NCBI GenBank assembly: GCA_910585805.1
Contig: CAJUFB010000004.1
Coordinates: 1 to 64,000, forward strand
DNA: 64,000 bases
Reading direction: 5' to 3'
From: an uncultured Acetatifactor sp.
Lineage (GTDB): Bacteria > Bacillota > Clostridia > Lachnospirales > Lachnospiraceae
Shown piece by piece: positions 9,262-19,208 of the stretch (position 1 is its first letter; every line of letters starts with the position of its first letter). The notes beneath the pieces are model-generated. The model made no database searches. It saw only the letters and a list, made by a program, of their open reading frames with translations, and was not told where the DNA came from. Both the position numbers and the translations under genes were made by a program.

Positions 9262-10926
9262 CTACTCCCTGTACGCCACCCCATAGCACTCCGTCACATG
9301 CTCCGTCACATATCCCGCTTCCCGAAACACCGCTTCCATCATATACGGATATACGAAAACCTCAGGCCGGTCCTCTTCACTGGAATGGCCTTCCTCCATA
9401 GAATCCCCCTCCTCCGCCGCACTGCCCGGCATACTGTCAAAATGATACCTGCCAATGGACCGCACTGTACGGAATTCCGGTTCGTCGTCCGTATAAACCA
9501 CCTGATCCAGATATTCATAAGGCGATATTTTTTTATACAGTATAAGATTTGCAAAATTCAGCCCATTGATGCCGATATCTCCGTCCGTCAGCTCCTCAGC
9601 CCGTTCTATAGCCTCCTCATACCGATACCAGTGCATATGAGAAAGCGCAGAGTTTCCGTAGAGTTCATAATGCACGCCAAATGCCGCCTGGGAATACAGA
9701 TAATAGCCAAATGCCGCCGCATACAGCCCCGCAGTCACCCATATTCCCGCAGCCGCCATCCGCCTTCCCTTTATCCGGTACAGCAGCTTCAAGACACATA
9801 TGATCCCCAGACAGCCATAGAAGATCACCGGGATATGGAGATAATTCACCTTGTGATATTTTGCCAGATCGATACAGCAGCCTTCCGCAAATGCCACCGC
9901 AAACCAGATTGCCATCAGGAAGGTAAGCGGCAGCGCCCTTTTCTTCCTTACCCGGTCGATCAGCAGCTTCATATGCCAGAGCAAACCGATCAGTATAAAC
10001 GGCGTGCTGATATAATAATAAGAACCTGCCGTTTCACTGGTGATCCACCACATATCATCGTGCTGCGCCCAGAGCATGGCAACCAGCCATAGAAATCGCC
10101 TCTTAAAAGCAGACAATGACAGCTCCATCTCTCCCGTGCGCAGCGCGGGCAGCTTCGGAACAGAGAAAACGCCTGTCCTGATCTCCGGGATCCAGTCAAA
10201 ATTCACCGCGAGAAAGAGCAGCAGCGGAACCGCCATTCCAAACAAAAGCAACGCCGCCCCCAGCAATCTCCTGTCAAAGCAAAACCGCTTCCGGAAAAAA
10301 ATCAGACACAGTATCAGAACCCCCGGCACCAGAATCCAGGTCAGCGCATAGCTGTAGAGCGTCAGTCCCGCAAAAAATGCCGCTCCCCACACGCTCCTCC
10401 TTTTTCCGTTTAAATACCGGCATAAAAAGTACATGGAAAACAGAAAACACGGCACCGCCAAAGCCGACTCCAGCCCAAACCTGGACTGCTGGATATGCCA
10501 TGGGTTGATGGCGAGAATCCCGGCAAACAGCAGTCCTGTCCGCGCGTCAAGCATTTCCTTTCCCAGACCATATACCACGGGAATCGACAGGCAGCCCAGA
10601 ATCGCCTGGGGCAGCCTGATGGCCTGGACTGTCGTTCCCAGCAATGCCAGAAACGGCATGGTCAGCCAGGAGTACAGGACATTCATCCCGCTTCCCCATA
10701 CCGTATAGTACACGGGCCTCACATATCCGTAAGAATCCACTCCATAATGCATCACCGACCATGCGTTATACGCCGAGTATGCCTCGTCCTGATGCAGTCC
10801 CAGAGGACTTTTATCCAAAGCAGCCAGACGCACCAGACAACCGGCAAGCAGGATCAGAACCAGCACTATCCCTTCCGCCGATATCCTTTTCCCACATCTG
10901 CCTGTTCTGCCGCCCACTGATTCCAT
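9262..10926 (-). CDS. Membrane glycosyltransferase of the GT39/ArnT-like (GT-C) type
   Basis: About 554 residues with some eleven hydrophobic helices. Just after the first helix comes SPLGLHQDEAYSAYNAW, the Asp-Glu-containing first periplasmic loop typical of GT-C enzymes that use lipid-linked sugars. A membrane-embedded repeat of helices and a ~150-residue soluble C-terminal domain follow. It most likely transfers a sugar from a polyprenyl-phosphate donor on the outer face of the membrane; acceptor unknown. I chose the Met of MESVGGRTG because AAGGACAGGATAAT precedes it; Mets 15 and 22 codons upstream are possible. It follows two other large membrane proteins in the same direction. Confidence 0.7.
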   Translation of the reverse strand: MESVGGRTGRCGKRISAEGIVLVLILLAGCLVRLAALDKSPLGLHQDEAYSAYNAWSVMHYGVDSYGYVRPVYYTVWGSGMNVLYSWLTMPFLALLGTTVQAIRLPQAILGCLSIPVVYGLGKEMLDARTGLLFAGILAINPWHIQQSRFGLESALAVPCFLFSMYFLCRYLNGKRRSVWGAAFFAGLTLYSYALTWILVPGVLILCLIFFRKRFCFDRRLLGAALLLFGMAVPLLLFLAVNFDWIPEIRTGVFSVPKLPALRTGEMELSLSAFKRRFLWLVAMLWAQHDDMWWITSETAGSYYYISTPFILIGLLWHMKLLIDRVRKKRALPLTFLMAIWFAVAFAEGCCIDLAKYHKVNYLHIPVIFYGCLGIICVLKLLYRIKGRRMAAAGIWVTAGLYAAAFGYYLYSQAAFGVHYELYGNSALSHMHWYRYEEAIERAEELTDGDIGINGLNFANLILYKKISPYEYLDQVVYTDDEPEFRTVRSIGRYHFDSMPGSAAEEGDSMEEGHSSEEDRPEVFVYPYMMEAVFREAGYVTEHVTECYGVAYRE

Positions 10927-11030
10927 ATTATCCTGTCCTTCCTTTGAAAATGCGTGAGCCCAATCTGCCATCTTCCCTCCCCCCTGCCGCAAATATCATA
11001 TACCAATAAATTCCAGTCCCACATACTTCC

Positions 11031-12584
11031 TCATTTCCGGAGACAATACACCTTCATATGCTCCGTCTCCGCAGCCACCGGCGTATTCTGTCCCGCCAGC
11101 GCCATATCTATCCCGCCTCCCGGGATCACGGTGATATACCCGGACCGAAGTTCTTCCAGATGCTCTGATGCGTACTGCCAGGTACAGAAGTTGATGCCGT
11201 ATCCCTCCGGGATCATGTAGAGCAGTCCCCAGGCTGCCGTAACGCTTTCCTCCCCCACAAAATCCGAGGCCAGCCAGATCACAGTGTTGTCATATAGATC
11301 CCCCGTATCCTTCAGAATCATCCCTTTCTGCGCCTGTTGACGCAGTTCCTGCGCCTCCTGACCCAGCGCCCCGTCATCATAAGGCACCTGCCAGTCGTAG
11401 GGAGCCGCCGCTTTCACCACGAAAAAGTACAGACACAGCGCCGCGGCAAAAACTTTCAGCAGCATCCGGCGCTCCTCCAGCATGGCTGTAATAAGGAGAC
11501 CTGTCACGATAAAGATCATCAGATGCTTGGATCCTTCCCCCATCCGATAGAAGAGAAACAGCGCCAGTATCATTCCCGCCGTGGCAATAAACTGAAACAG
11601 ATAGAGTCCTCTCAGCTCTTTCTCCTTTTGCACCCTGAAAGCCCATATTCCCCGCAACGCCAGCGCCAGGGCCAGAAGTCCTGTCACGGCATACAGCGAC
11701 CCGGCAAACAGGCCGTATTTCACTGCCCTTTTCAGAAAATCATCAAACAAAACGGAAAACCGTTCAATCAGGGTGGAAACAATATATCCGATCCCCGCCC
11801 CCACTCCGTCCACGGAGAAGACCCTCAGCCATTCCGTCTCCACAATGGGTTCAATATAAGGAGAGCTGCAGGCTCCCGTCACCCACACATATGCCGCCGC
11901 GGTACAGCCCATCACCGCAGTCATTCCCAATACTCCGGCTGTACGGTAACGTTTTACCGCAAACCACAGGGGCACCAGAAACAGCAGTCCCAGATATGGC
12001 CTTGACAGCGTGAGAAACAGAACCACTCCCGTTATCAAAACGATCTTCCACAGCTTTTCATTCCTGATACAGCTGATGCCCAGCCCCACAAACCAGATTC
12101 CCAGAGACATACAGAGCGCCTCCGGCATTCCCGACAGCATATATCGGGTATACGGCGTAAAGGCTCCCAGAAGCCCCAGTACAAAAACGCTCTGCTTCAC
12201 GGTTGGCTTTGCCAGCAGCGCAAATCCCCCCAATGCCGTCATATTGAATACGATATTGGCATAAACCGGCGCCGTCAGAGACCAGCCGAATAACTTCCCC
12301 CAGATCACCCAGGGCAGCAGGATCACCGGGCTCCATGCGGCAAAAGGATATACGCTCCCATGGGCTTCATTGAATCCAAACCAGCCCCGGGGCAGCCCGT
12401 GGCTTACCACCGCTTCCACCTGCTTGAAATACATCAGCTCGTCATTCCAATAGGAAGAAGGAAGAAAGACATCCCCAGGGACATGCCCGTCTTTCATACA
12501 GTATACCATTGCGCACAACAGCGGAAAAAGGCCAAACACAACCGTCTGCGCAAGCAGCATCCTGTGTCTCTTTACTGCATTCAT
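11031..12584 (-). CDS. Polytopic membrane protein, GT-C-like, unknown substrate
   Basis: A 517-residue protein with a short N-terminal cytoplasmic tail, about eleven helices and a ~110-residue extracellular C-terminal domain. The first external loop has SSYWNDELMYFKQVEA, an acidic site placed as in GT-C glycosyltransferases, and the second a FGFNEAHG segment. I do not recognise a named family beyond that. The start Met of MNAVKRHRM overlaps the upstream stop by 4 bases (ATGA) and has GGAGG 7 bases upstream, so it is coupled to the 12581-14941 gene. The open frame extends 34 codons further upstream, without a ribosome site. Confidence 0.7.
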   Translation of the reverse strand: MNAVKRHRMLLAQTVVFGLFPLLCAMVYCMKDGHVPGDVFLPSSYWNDELMYFKQVEAVVSHGLPRGWFGFNEAHGSVYPFAAWSPVILLPWVIWGKLFGWSLTAPVYANIVFNMTALGGFALLAKPTVKQSVFVLGLLGAFTPYTRYMLSGMPEALCMSLGIWFVGLGISCIRNEKLWKIVLITGVVLFLTLSRPYLGLLFLVPLWFAVKRYRTAGVLGMTAVMGCTAAAYVWVTGACSSPYIEPIVETEWLRVFSVDGVGAGIGYIVSTLIERFSVLFDDFLKRAVKYGLFAGSLYAVTGLLALALALRGIWAFRVQKEKELRGLYLFQFIATAGMILALFLFYRMGEGSKHLMIFIVTGLLITAMLEERRMLLKVFAAALCLYFFVVKAAAPYDWQVPYDDGALGQEAQELRQQAQKGMILKDTGDLYDNTVIWLASDFVGEESVTAAWGLLYMIPEGYGINFCTWQYASEHLEELRSGYITVIPGGGIDMALAGQNTPVAAETEHMKVYCLRK

Positions 12585-14941
12585 CGGCAAACCTCCAGAG
12601 CTGCGGCGGCTCTTTTTTTCTGTCTCCAGGCTGTCCATGCCAGATAAAGCATGGTTGCCAGCGATACAGCTTCCGCAGCACGCCAATACCAGAATCCGGC
12701 ATATCGCACGGAAATCTGTCCCTTGTAGCCTGCCGGGATATCCACCCTGACGACAGCACCCTCTCCCCTGGACAGATCCCGATTCGTGATGCCCCCTCCT
12801 TCAGACCTCACGGCATACCCTCTGTAAGCCTGCAGCGGCAGCAGCACATATCCTTCCGCCCCGCTGTTCTCCACCTGCATTGAGATACCGGCGCCGTTTT
12901 TTGTGTAATCGTCTACCTGAATCTCCCCGTATACCCTGGGTTCAGAAATCTGCGTCATCACAGAATAATCAGCCCCCACCAGTTCATACTCTGCCCCAGA
13001 AGCGGCATGTACCGTATTTTCGTGCCGCAGGTCAGACCTGACTATGCTCCCGCCATAAAACACACACTGATACATCAGGTACATACCGCTGATCCCGGTC
13101 AGCAGACACAGCGCCAAAGCAGCTGCCCCCAAAGGGCCTCTCCCTTCCCTGCGACGCAAAAGCAGCAGGCCAAAGCCCGTTGTAACCGCCGCCAATACCG
13201 AGCTCAGCGCAAGAAACCGCCACGCGAACTGCAAAGTCGACACCAGCGAAGCAATCCATGGCATGCCCGGAAGCATTGTACTGATCCTGTCCCATGGAAA
13301 ATAGACAGTGCACAGCCAGGCCGTCAGTATACTGAACAGGAGAAAAAACAGCGCCTGCTTCCTCTTTTTCCGTTCTTCCCCCTTTGCCGCCCACAGCATC
13401 GCGGCACACAGCGCCATCCCCAGAACCAGAGCCAGGCCCAGATACAGAGGCATCTCGCTGGCTATGCCGTCAGAAGCATCCCTGGTGATCAGACTGTACC
13501 CGGGAAACAACCCCATCATCTGGGGAAGGAACAATCCTGTTTTCTGTATCATCCGCACTTCTCCTGCCTGCATGATCCTGACCTTCTCCGTAAAAGTGAA
13601 ATCCACAAACGGCACCAGGAACCAGGCATTCAGAGCAAGCGTAAACAATACTGTCTTAATTAACGCCCACAATCGCTTTTTCTGCAGCGTCAGCCTCAGC
13701 AGGAACACGCAGGCAACCAGAATCAGTCCGCCTGTCATTTCGCCTGTGATGACATGGCTCTGTATGATGCCGCTTAAACCCAGCACCAATGGCCAGAAAC
13801 ACCATCGATATTTTACGGAAGACGTATCTTCCGTAAAGATGCGGAACATCCCATATACTACAAACGGCAGAAACAAAAACGCTGTATATTCTCCCACTGC
13901 AGCCCTGAGATAAAGATCCACCAGACGGTACGGCGCCATCACATACAGAAACGCAGAGGCAAAAGCAACTGAAGGCTCCCCAAACATTTTCCGGAAGCAG
14001 TAATAGCTTCCGAAACAGGTCAGTAGGTTAATCAGTACACCAAACACATTGTAACAGGTAGTCAGCCGAAATCCCACCAGCCTGAGAAACGCCGGGATAT
14101 ACAGCAGCGCTTCCCCGTAATAAACGGGATTGGCATACCCGTATCCGTTGTAAAAAGTCGGATTGATCCGCACCGGGAACTGCCCGCTCAATAACCCGTC
14201 CTTGATCCCCTCGATTCTGGCCAGATGAAAAAGCAGGTCATTCCCCTCCGGCGTACTCTCCAGCAAAAAGGGATAACTTGCGATCAGGCCTGCTGTGACC
14301 AGCCCTGCGAACACATATTTGCTCCGCGCAGCCATTTCCCGCCTTCCGGCACGGAACCGCAGCCACAGCACAAGGTCCAGACCCAGAAGCAGCATAATGA
14401 CAGAAAACAGGCGGATATTGGCAGTCACCGGCGTCTCATCCAGCACAAACCCCGTTACCCTGGCGGTACCTGTCCCGCTGTAAAAAAAACGGAGCGCCAC
14501 ATTTAAGTCCGCGTTCAGCCAGAATCGATCCGTGTTCTCATGGACTCCGTCCTCCAGATACGTGACCGACTCCTCTATCACATTGTAAAATGTCACATAA
14601 GTATGAGGCCAGCAGAAACTCCCCTCTGAGTCACTCTCATAATGAACGGTATATTGATAATATCCTTTCTTGAGAAACATTTCCTCCTGGGGAATCACAT
14701 CATATAATCCCGAAGCATGACTCTCATCAATTATCCCCCCAAAACAGGACTCATATTCCCCCTCGTCATACAGCAGGATCTGTTCTTCCTGAAATTCATA
14801 ATGCGCGAGACTGTGAACCTGCCGCCAATAAGAGAACGCCGCAAAAAGCAGGATCGTAATCTCCCCGATCAAAAGAAGCAGCTTCCATCTCTTTTTCGCC
14901 CAGTCAGCCGTTTTACTCACCAGTTTCCGCAAATTAACCAT
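12581..14941 (-). CDS. YfhO-like large membrane protein
   Basis: About 786 residues. One N-terminal helix (residues ~17-37) precedes a ~150-residue extracellular beta-type domain, then some twelve helices and a C-terminal extracellular domain ending in a last helix. The segment LLFHLARIEGIKDGL followed by NPTFYNGYGYANPVYYG is typical of YfhO-like and related membrane proteins, which belong to the GT-C superfamily and in some Firmicutes help glycosylate lipoteichoic acid. The ATG start has AAAGG close upstream; a TTG six codons earlier is an alternative. It begins a three-gene run with its downstream neighbours. Confidence 0.7.
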   Translation of the reverse strand: MVNLRKLVSKTADWAKKRWKLLLLIGEITILLFAAFSYWRQVHSLAHYEFQEEQILLYDEGEYESCFGGIIDESHASGLYDVIPQEEMFLKKGYYQYTVHYESDSEGSFCWPHTYVTFYNVIEESVTYLEDGVHENTDRFWLNADLNVALRFFYSGTGTARVTGFVLDETPVTANIRLFSVIMLLLGLDLVLWLRFRAGRREMAARSKYVFAGLVTAGLIASYPFLLESTPEGNDLLFHLARIEGIKDGLLSGQFPVRINPTFYNGYGYANPVYYGEALLYIPAFLRLVGFRLTTCYNVFGVLINLLTCFGSYYCFRKMFGEPSVAFASAFLYVMAPYRLVDLYLRAAVGEYTAFLFLPFVVYGMFRIFTEDTSSVKYRWCFWPLVLGLSGIIQSHVITGEMTGGLILVACVFLLRLTLQKKRLWALIKTVLFTLALNAWFLVPFVDFTFTEKVRIMQAGEVRMIQKTGLFLPQMMGLFPGYSLITRDASDGIASEMPLYLGLALVLGMALCAAMLWAAKGEERKKRKQALFFLLFSILTAWLCTVYFPWDRISTMLPGMPWIASLVSTLQFAWRFLALSSVLAAVTTGFGLLLLRRREGRGPLGAAALALCLLTGISGMYLMYQCVFYGGSIVRSDLRHENTVHAASGAEYELVGADYSVMTQISEPRVYGEIQVDDYTKNGAGISMQVENSGAEGYVLLPLQAYRGYAVRSEGGGITNRDLSRGEGAVVRVDIPAGYKGQISVRYAGFWYWRAAEAVSLATMLYLAWTAWRQKKRAAAALEVCR

Positions 14942-15195
14942 CGCCTTTGTCCCCCGCAATTATGAATCTTTCCGGCGTTTTCCCTGTTTTTCACTTTCTC
15001 CGCCCCGGAACAAATGGATTATATCATTTTTCCATGGCAAAAACAACCACAACAGACAGGAATCAGTTCTGACAAGTCAACTTTTTATAGTTATCCGAAT
15101 CAGAATCGCTCTTCTGTTTTTCAATCGTCCTATCCTGACTTCCCAGCCGTCACCATTCAAATCTGATATAAAACTTCTCTTTTGCTATGCATTTA

Positions 15196-15222
15196 TACTG
15201 CGCACCGGTTAAATTTGCAGTA
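15196..15222. repeat. 27-bp deletion derivative of family B
   Basis: It has the first 21 bases of a family B element joined directly to a terminal GCAGTA, with TA on both sides. It lies in the ~475-bp non-coding gap 14942-15416, whose only other contents I can name are a hairpin (15238-15294) and a coding remnant (15352-15416). Confidence 0.7.
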
Positions 15223-15237
15223 TAGTATTCAAAAAAT

Positions 15238-15294
15238 CCATATCTAAATCGCAAAAACTTTAAGTGATAAAGGATTTAATGATTTTAGATATGG
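15238..15294. repeat. Imperfect inverted repeat (hairpin)
   Basis: CCATATCTAAATC pairs with GATTTTAGATATGG across a 30-base loop. There is no T-run, so it is not an obvious terminator. Function unknown. Confidence 0.6.
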
Positions 15295-15351
15295 ATAATA
15301 ATCTTTGATTGATATAATTCCGGCCCCGGTAAAGGCATTTTCTGTTTCATT

Positions 15352-15416
15352 TCATCTTCCAGGCACTGCTGTAAGAGCATATCGCAGTTTGTATGAGAAC
15401 GTTTCTCCCTCTTCTC
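15352..15416 (-). pseudogene. Remnant of a coiled-coil N-terminal module of a glycosyltransferase gene
   Basis: On the minus strand the frame reads TFSYKLRYALTAVPGR then stops. This closely matches SFSYRLGYTLTAVPRK in the small ORF at 29275-29508 and the SKTYKLARTLTYLPRM region of the 15417 gene. It has no start of its own. It suggests a lost tandem member of the glycosyltransferase array. Confidence 0.6.
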
Positions 15417-18400
15417 TCATACACACGTCTTCTGGTCCGGTTCCTTAAGCCCCATTAAAGCCGCTGTTTTTTCAAATACTCTCTGACAGTTATTTCTGTC
15501 ATGGTATGCAAAAAATACATCAATGCGCTTTTCGTATTCCTCCTTTAGCCTGCAGCCGCTGCGCATACAGGAAATAATCTGCTCTGCCAGGGATTCCAAA
15601 TCATACACCACCTCGCCGAATCCGTCCCGCTCGTACTCGAAATATCCTTTCTGATAGGTATGTTCCCCGGAAAAAAAACGCTCCTTATCAAACTGCGCAT
15701 AGAGAACCGGTTTCCTTAAATACGCAAAATCCATCGCGGTGGAAGAGTAATCCGTAACAAGCAGATCGGCTTCCGCAAAAGCATCCTGATATTTTTTGTC
15801 CAGATCAAAGAACAGCACTCTCTCATCCCTGTCAAAAGCATCCATGCTTTCCCGAAGGTTGGTATGGGGCATAAAGCATAGTTTGTAACCATACTCCTCA
15901 CACTTCTCCAGTAACAGCTTATGATTCAGCAGATCATTATAAAAACGGAAAAACTCTGTTTCCTTAAACTTCCCATTGACATGTGTTGCATCTTTATCGG
16001 AATCTGCCGCATTAAAGTCCTGCATCAGCCATTTACGCCATGTCGGCATGACCATAACGTATTTCTGTTCATTATGATACAGTCTGTCATACCTGGGAAG
16101 GCCTGTCAGCCACACCTGCTCGTCATAATAATAGTCACACTCCCGGACAGACCGGGCTTCCGGAAAGGCTGAACAGATAAAACCGTCTATATTTTTATTG
16201 TAGCGATTCAGCCATGCACTCAGATCATCCTTAATCACACCATGCTGCAGGAAAACGTATTTTTTCCTGCAATATAAATCCTTATATATATTCCTTACAA
16301 ATCCCTGTCTCCACACAGGGTCAATAATGTATTCATCTGCCTGGGAAGAGATGATGCAGTCTGCCGTCAGATGAAGGATCATGTGTTCCTGAGAATCCTG
16401 CCTGACCACCCTGCCGATTGCGGAAATCCTGTCAAAATCCCGGGAATCCCCGGAGATCACAAAGTATACCTCCACCCCCGGGACATTTCTGTCCACAAGA
16501 TACCGAAACAGCACTTCCCCGTTGTCATCTGCCACACTGTATCTGTCCGAAACCAGCCATATCTGCTTTCCGTCCCGCTTCCATGCCCTGCGGTTCAGCG
16601 CCTGCTTTCTGATCGCAACTGCCCGGACCACTTCCTGCTGTTTTCCGTATTTTCCACGCAAAATCTCTGTTTCGAATTCCTGTTCGAAATCAGGTATCTG
16701 CTCCAATGTGCCCATATTCCATACAGAGAGCCTGTTCCCTTCCCTGCGGACTGTCCAACTTCCTTCCGAATAATATGACTTCGGCAATTCATTGGAAAGC
16801 GGCATAAATTTGCCCAGGACAATCCTTGTCTTGATCACATCCATCCCCTTTATCGTGGAGCCAAAGTATATCTCCATTCTCTCTGTCTCCTGCAATGGAA
16901 TGCTTACCCTGAAACTCTCCACATACAAAGCCGTTTCGTCCAAAATCTTCACATCGGCATTTCTTTCGGCATATCTTTCAACAGGGATCCGCATTTCCCC
17001 TGTCTGAAGCCAGTTTTCACAATCAGGTTCGAGATTCGCAGAAGCTCCCTCTAAGAAAAGACAGCCGTCTTCTATTCTCATAAACTCAAGCTTCAGGTAA
17101 CAGCTTGCAGCTTCTGAACAGTAGACATCGTCAAAGTAATATATCACATCATCGTCTTCATATATCCTTTGAGGCTCACCGCCTGTTTTAATCCTGCCCA
17201 GATAAAACAAGTGCTCACGGAATAACTGCTTCTGTTCCATAATGACATCCAAATCGATCTGCCTGACCAGTTCTTTTATCAGATTCCGATATACGCAAAA
17301 GCCTTCTTCCCCGATGATGGCTCTGGCCAGTTCTCCGTCCTCATCCGAACGAAGCCTCCACTGCAGCTGCCCCATAACAGCATACTGGACATACCTGGGA
17401 ATTTCCCCATAAGCTTTTTCCGCTTCTTCAAACATCCATCCGAGCAGATTGGTAATGTACGGAATATAGTACTCTGTTGTATTTTTGCTCTGCTGTATGG
17501 CTGACTGCTCTCCGGTGCTTCTGCGCCGATACCAGTAGGTACAGCTGCTGATCAGACCGATCATGGGCTTATTGCGAAACAACACTTCATGTACCACCTT
17601 AATGTCTTCACCATTGATCAGGCTGCTGTCAAAGCAAACCGCATCTTTCAGGGACTCTGTCTTAAAAAAGGAAGCAGCCGTAAAATACTGTGGTTTATCC
17701 CATTCCTCCAGCATATTCAGAATACGGGTACCTTCCTCAAAACGATAAGAGGTCCAATGGTCACCGGTCTGTGCATCAAAAAATCTGAGCGGATACGTCA
17801 CCATGGCAATCTCATCCTCATGGGCCTCAAAGAACAGAAAACAGTCTTCCAGTACGTTTTCGGAAAGTTTGTCGTCCGAATCGGGAAAAGTAATATACTT
17901 GCCCCGGGCGATGGCAATTCCTTCGTTGCGTGCCGACGAGACACCGCCGTTCTCTTTATGAAGCACTCTGATCCAGGGATACTTCTCCGCATATTCATCG
18001 CATATATCTTCCGAACCATCCTCCGAGCCGTCATCTACAAGGATCAGTTCATATATGTTTTCATAGACAGCCCGCTTAAATACGGCCTCTGTGCTTGTCC
18101 GTAAATATGCGGCAAGGGTGTCCTGCTTCTGTGCAAGAATACTTTCAATCATGTCCGGCAGGAAATCCGCCGTATTGTAGACTGCTATCACGATCGAAAA
18201 CATATAAGGATATGTGACCTGGTAATCCGGCTGCCTGCCATATTTATACCTGTAACCGCGGAGCATCCGGGGCAGATATGTGAGAGTTCTGGCAAGCTTG
18301 TATGTTTTGGAATTCCGGGTTTCCGACAGTTCGCGGAAGAGGCGGTCGCGTTCCATTAATGCCTGATCTCGTTCAATATTTGTTTTAGATAATTTTCGTC

Positions 18401-18464
18401 TTAAGAGTTTAATCTCGTCTTTAGCTGTAATTAAGCTTTTCCAATACCCATCCTGTTTATCCAT
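15417..18464 (-). CDS. Bifunctional GT2 glycosyltransferase / TagF-like glycerophosphotransferase
   Basis: A 1015-residue cytoplasmic protein. Residues 1-60 are a charged coiled coil. A GT2 domain starts near 88 (FSIVIAVYNTADFL), with VDDGSEDGSED near 143-153 and the DxD-like site in FPDSDDKLS near 193-201. A middle region of unknown fold (about 430-620) follows. The C-terminal third is of the CDP-glycerol glycerophosphotransferase (TagF) type: LQHGVIKDD, GLPRYDRL, MPTWRKWL, FMPHTN and LVTDYSSTAMDF (about 902). It should add sugars and polyol phosphates to a wall polymer. Paralogues lie at 19747, 25584 and 29647. It is GC-richer than those to its right. Confidence 0.85.
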   Translation of the reverse strand: MDKQDGYWKSLITAKDEIKLLRRKLSKTNIERDQALMERDRLFRELSETRNSKTYKLARTLTYLPRMLRGYRYKYGRQPDYQVTYPYMFSIVIAVYNTADFLPDMIESILAQKQDTLAAYLRTSTEAVFKRAVYENIYELILVDDGSEDGSEDICDEYAEKYPWIRVLHKENGGVSSARNEGIAIARGKYITFPDSDDKLSENVLEDCFLFFEAHEDEIAMVTYPLRFFDAQTGDHWTSYRFEEGTRILNMLEEWDKPQYFTAASFFKTESLKDAVCFDSSLINGEDIKVVHEVLFRNKPMIGLISSCTYWYRRRSTGEQSAIQQSKNTTEYYIPYITNLLGWMFEEAEKAYGEIPRYVQYAVMGQLQWRLRSDEDGELARAIIGEEGFCVYRNLIKELVRQIDLDVIMEQKQLFREHLFYLGRIKTGGEPQRIYEDDDVIYYFDDVYCSEAASCYLKLEFMRIEDGCLFLEGASANLEPDCENWLQTGEMRIPVERYAERNADVKILDETALYVESFRVSIPLQETERMEIYFGSTIKGMDVIKTRIVLGKFMPLSNELPKSYYSEGSWTVRREGNRLSVWNMGTLEQIPDFEQEFETEILRGKYGKQQEVVRAVAIRKQALNRRAWKRDGKQIWLVSDRYSVADDNGEVLFRYLVDRNVPGVEVYFVISGDSRDFDRISAIGRVVRQDSQEHMILHLTADCIISSQADEYIIDPVWRQGFVRNIYKDLYCRKKYVFLQHGVIKDDLSAWLNRYNKNIDGFICSAFPEARSVRECDYYYDEQVWLTGLPRYDRLYHNEQKYVMVMPTWRKWLMQDFNAADSDKDATHVNGKFKETEFFRFYNDLLNHKLLLEKCEEYGYKLCFMPHTNLRESMDAFDRDERVLFFDLDKKYQDAFAEADLLVTDYSSTAMDFAYLRKPVLYAQFDKERFFSGEHTYQKGYFEYERDGFGEVVYDLESLAEQIISCMRSGCRLKEEYEKRIDVFFAYHDRNNCQRVFEKTAALMGLKEPDQKTCV

Positions 18465-18558
18465 ATATAATTACCTATGCTTTTCCAAATGCTCCCTTAC
18501 ACCCTATTCTTGTAGCTATTATAACAAGCAGTCTGTCTTCCATATAATTACGGATATT

Positions 18559-19194
18559 TCATTCCCATTCTTCAAAACTGTCAACATGCTGTCTTTTCCA
18601 ATTTACATTCGTCTTAAGAATACGGGCAGGATTTCCGCCAACTGATATATTACCATACTTAAATCCCCTGGTAACAACACTCCCCATACCTACCACAGTA
18701 TTTTCCGGCAAATAGACCCCTTTTAAAATATTAACATTTCTGCCGACCCAAACATGATTATCTATCACAATTGGTCTATTTCTATTAATTACTTTTCCCG
18801 TGCCTAAATCCAAAATTGCATGAATGTCTGATGCATAAATCAAAATGTCGCTTGAAAACATGCAATCATTCCCAATTTCTATCAGACTTCCTTTCTCCTG
18901 GACTCTTAAATTAACTCCCCAACAGGAAAAGTCCTGTCCAATTTTAACGACACCACCATTGGAATGGATTGTCAGATTATATATACCATATCTTGATTTT
19001 CCAATTTCAACTTTTGATCCATCGTTTATATTAAAAATGCATGAATAAAACTGTGTCCCTTCATGTAGAATCAATAGATTTGACTCATTTGAATTTGATA
19101 CTACTTTTAATCCTTTAAAAAAACAATTTATTTCTTCCGGAGCAGTCTCCACTACCCCCCCTAGCTTGCTGTATATTTTTATCTTACATGACAT
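18559..19194 (-). CDS. Hexapeptide-repeat (LbetaH) acyltransferase
   Basis: A 211-residue acyltransferase whose second half has the isoleucine-rich hexapeptide turns of the left-handed beta-helix family: IEIGNDCMFSSDILIYASD, then IVIDNHVWVGRNVNILKGV, VVGMGSVVTRG and ISVGGNPARIL. The general-base His is probably that of SDIHAILD or DNHVWVG. Likely role: O-acetylation of a sugar in the surface polymer. The start has AAGGAGG 9 bases upstream. The gene is AT-rich compared with its left neighbour. A G7 run on the coding strand lies at codons 12-14 (LGGV) and is in frame here; a slip would stop the product near its N-terminus. Confidence 0.85.
   Translation of the reverse strand: MSCKIKIYSKLGGVVETAPEEINCFFKGLKVVSNSNESNLLILHEGTQFYSCIFNINDGSKVEIGKSRYGIYNLTIHSNGGVVKIGQDFSCWGVNLRVQEKGSLIEIGNDCMFSSDILIYASDIHAILDLGTGKVINRNRPIVIDNHVWVGRNVNILKGVYLPENTVVGMGSVVTRGFKYGNISVGGNPARILKTNVNWKRQHVDSFEEWE
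19155..19161 (-). repeat. Homopolymer G7 tract in acyltransferase N-terminus
   Basis: Coding strand CTA followed by G7 and TAG. At seven bases the gene is in frame. The tract resembles those at 23228 and 25071. Confidence 0.85.
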
Positions 19195-19208
19195 TTTCCT
19201 TCACCTCC

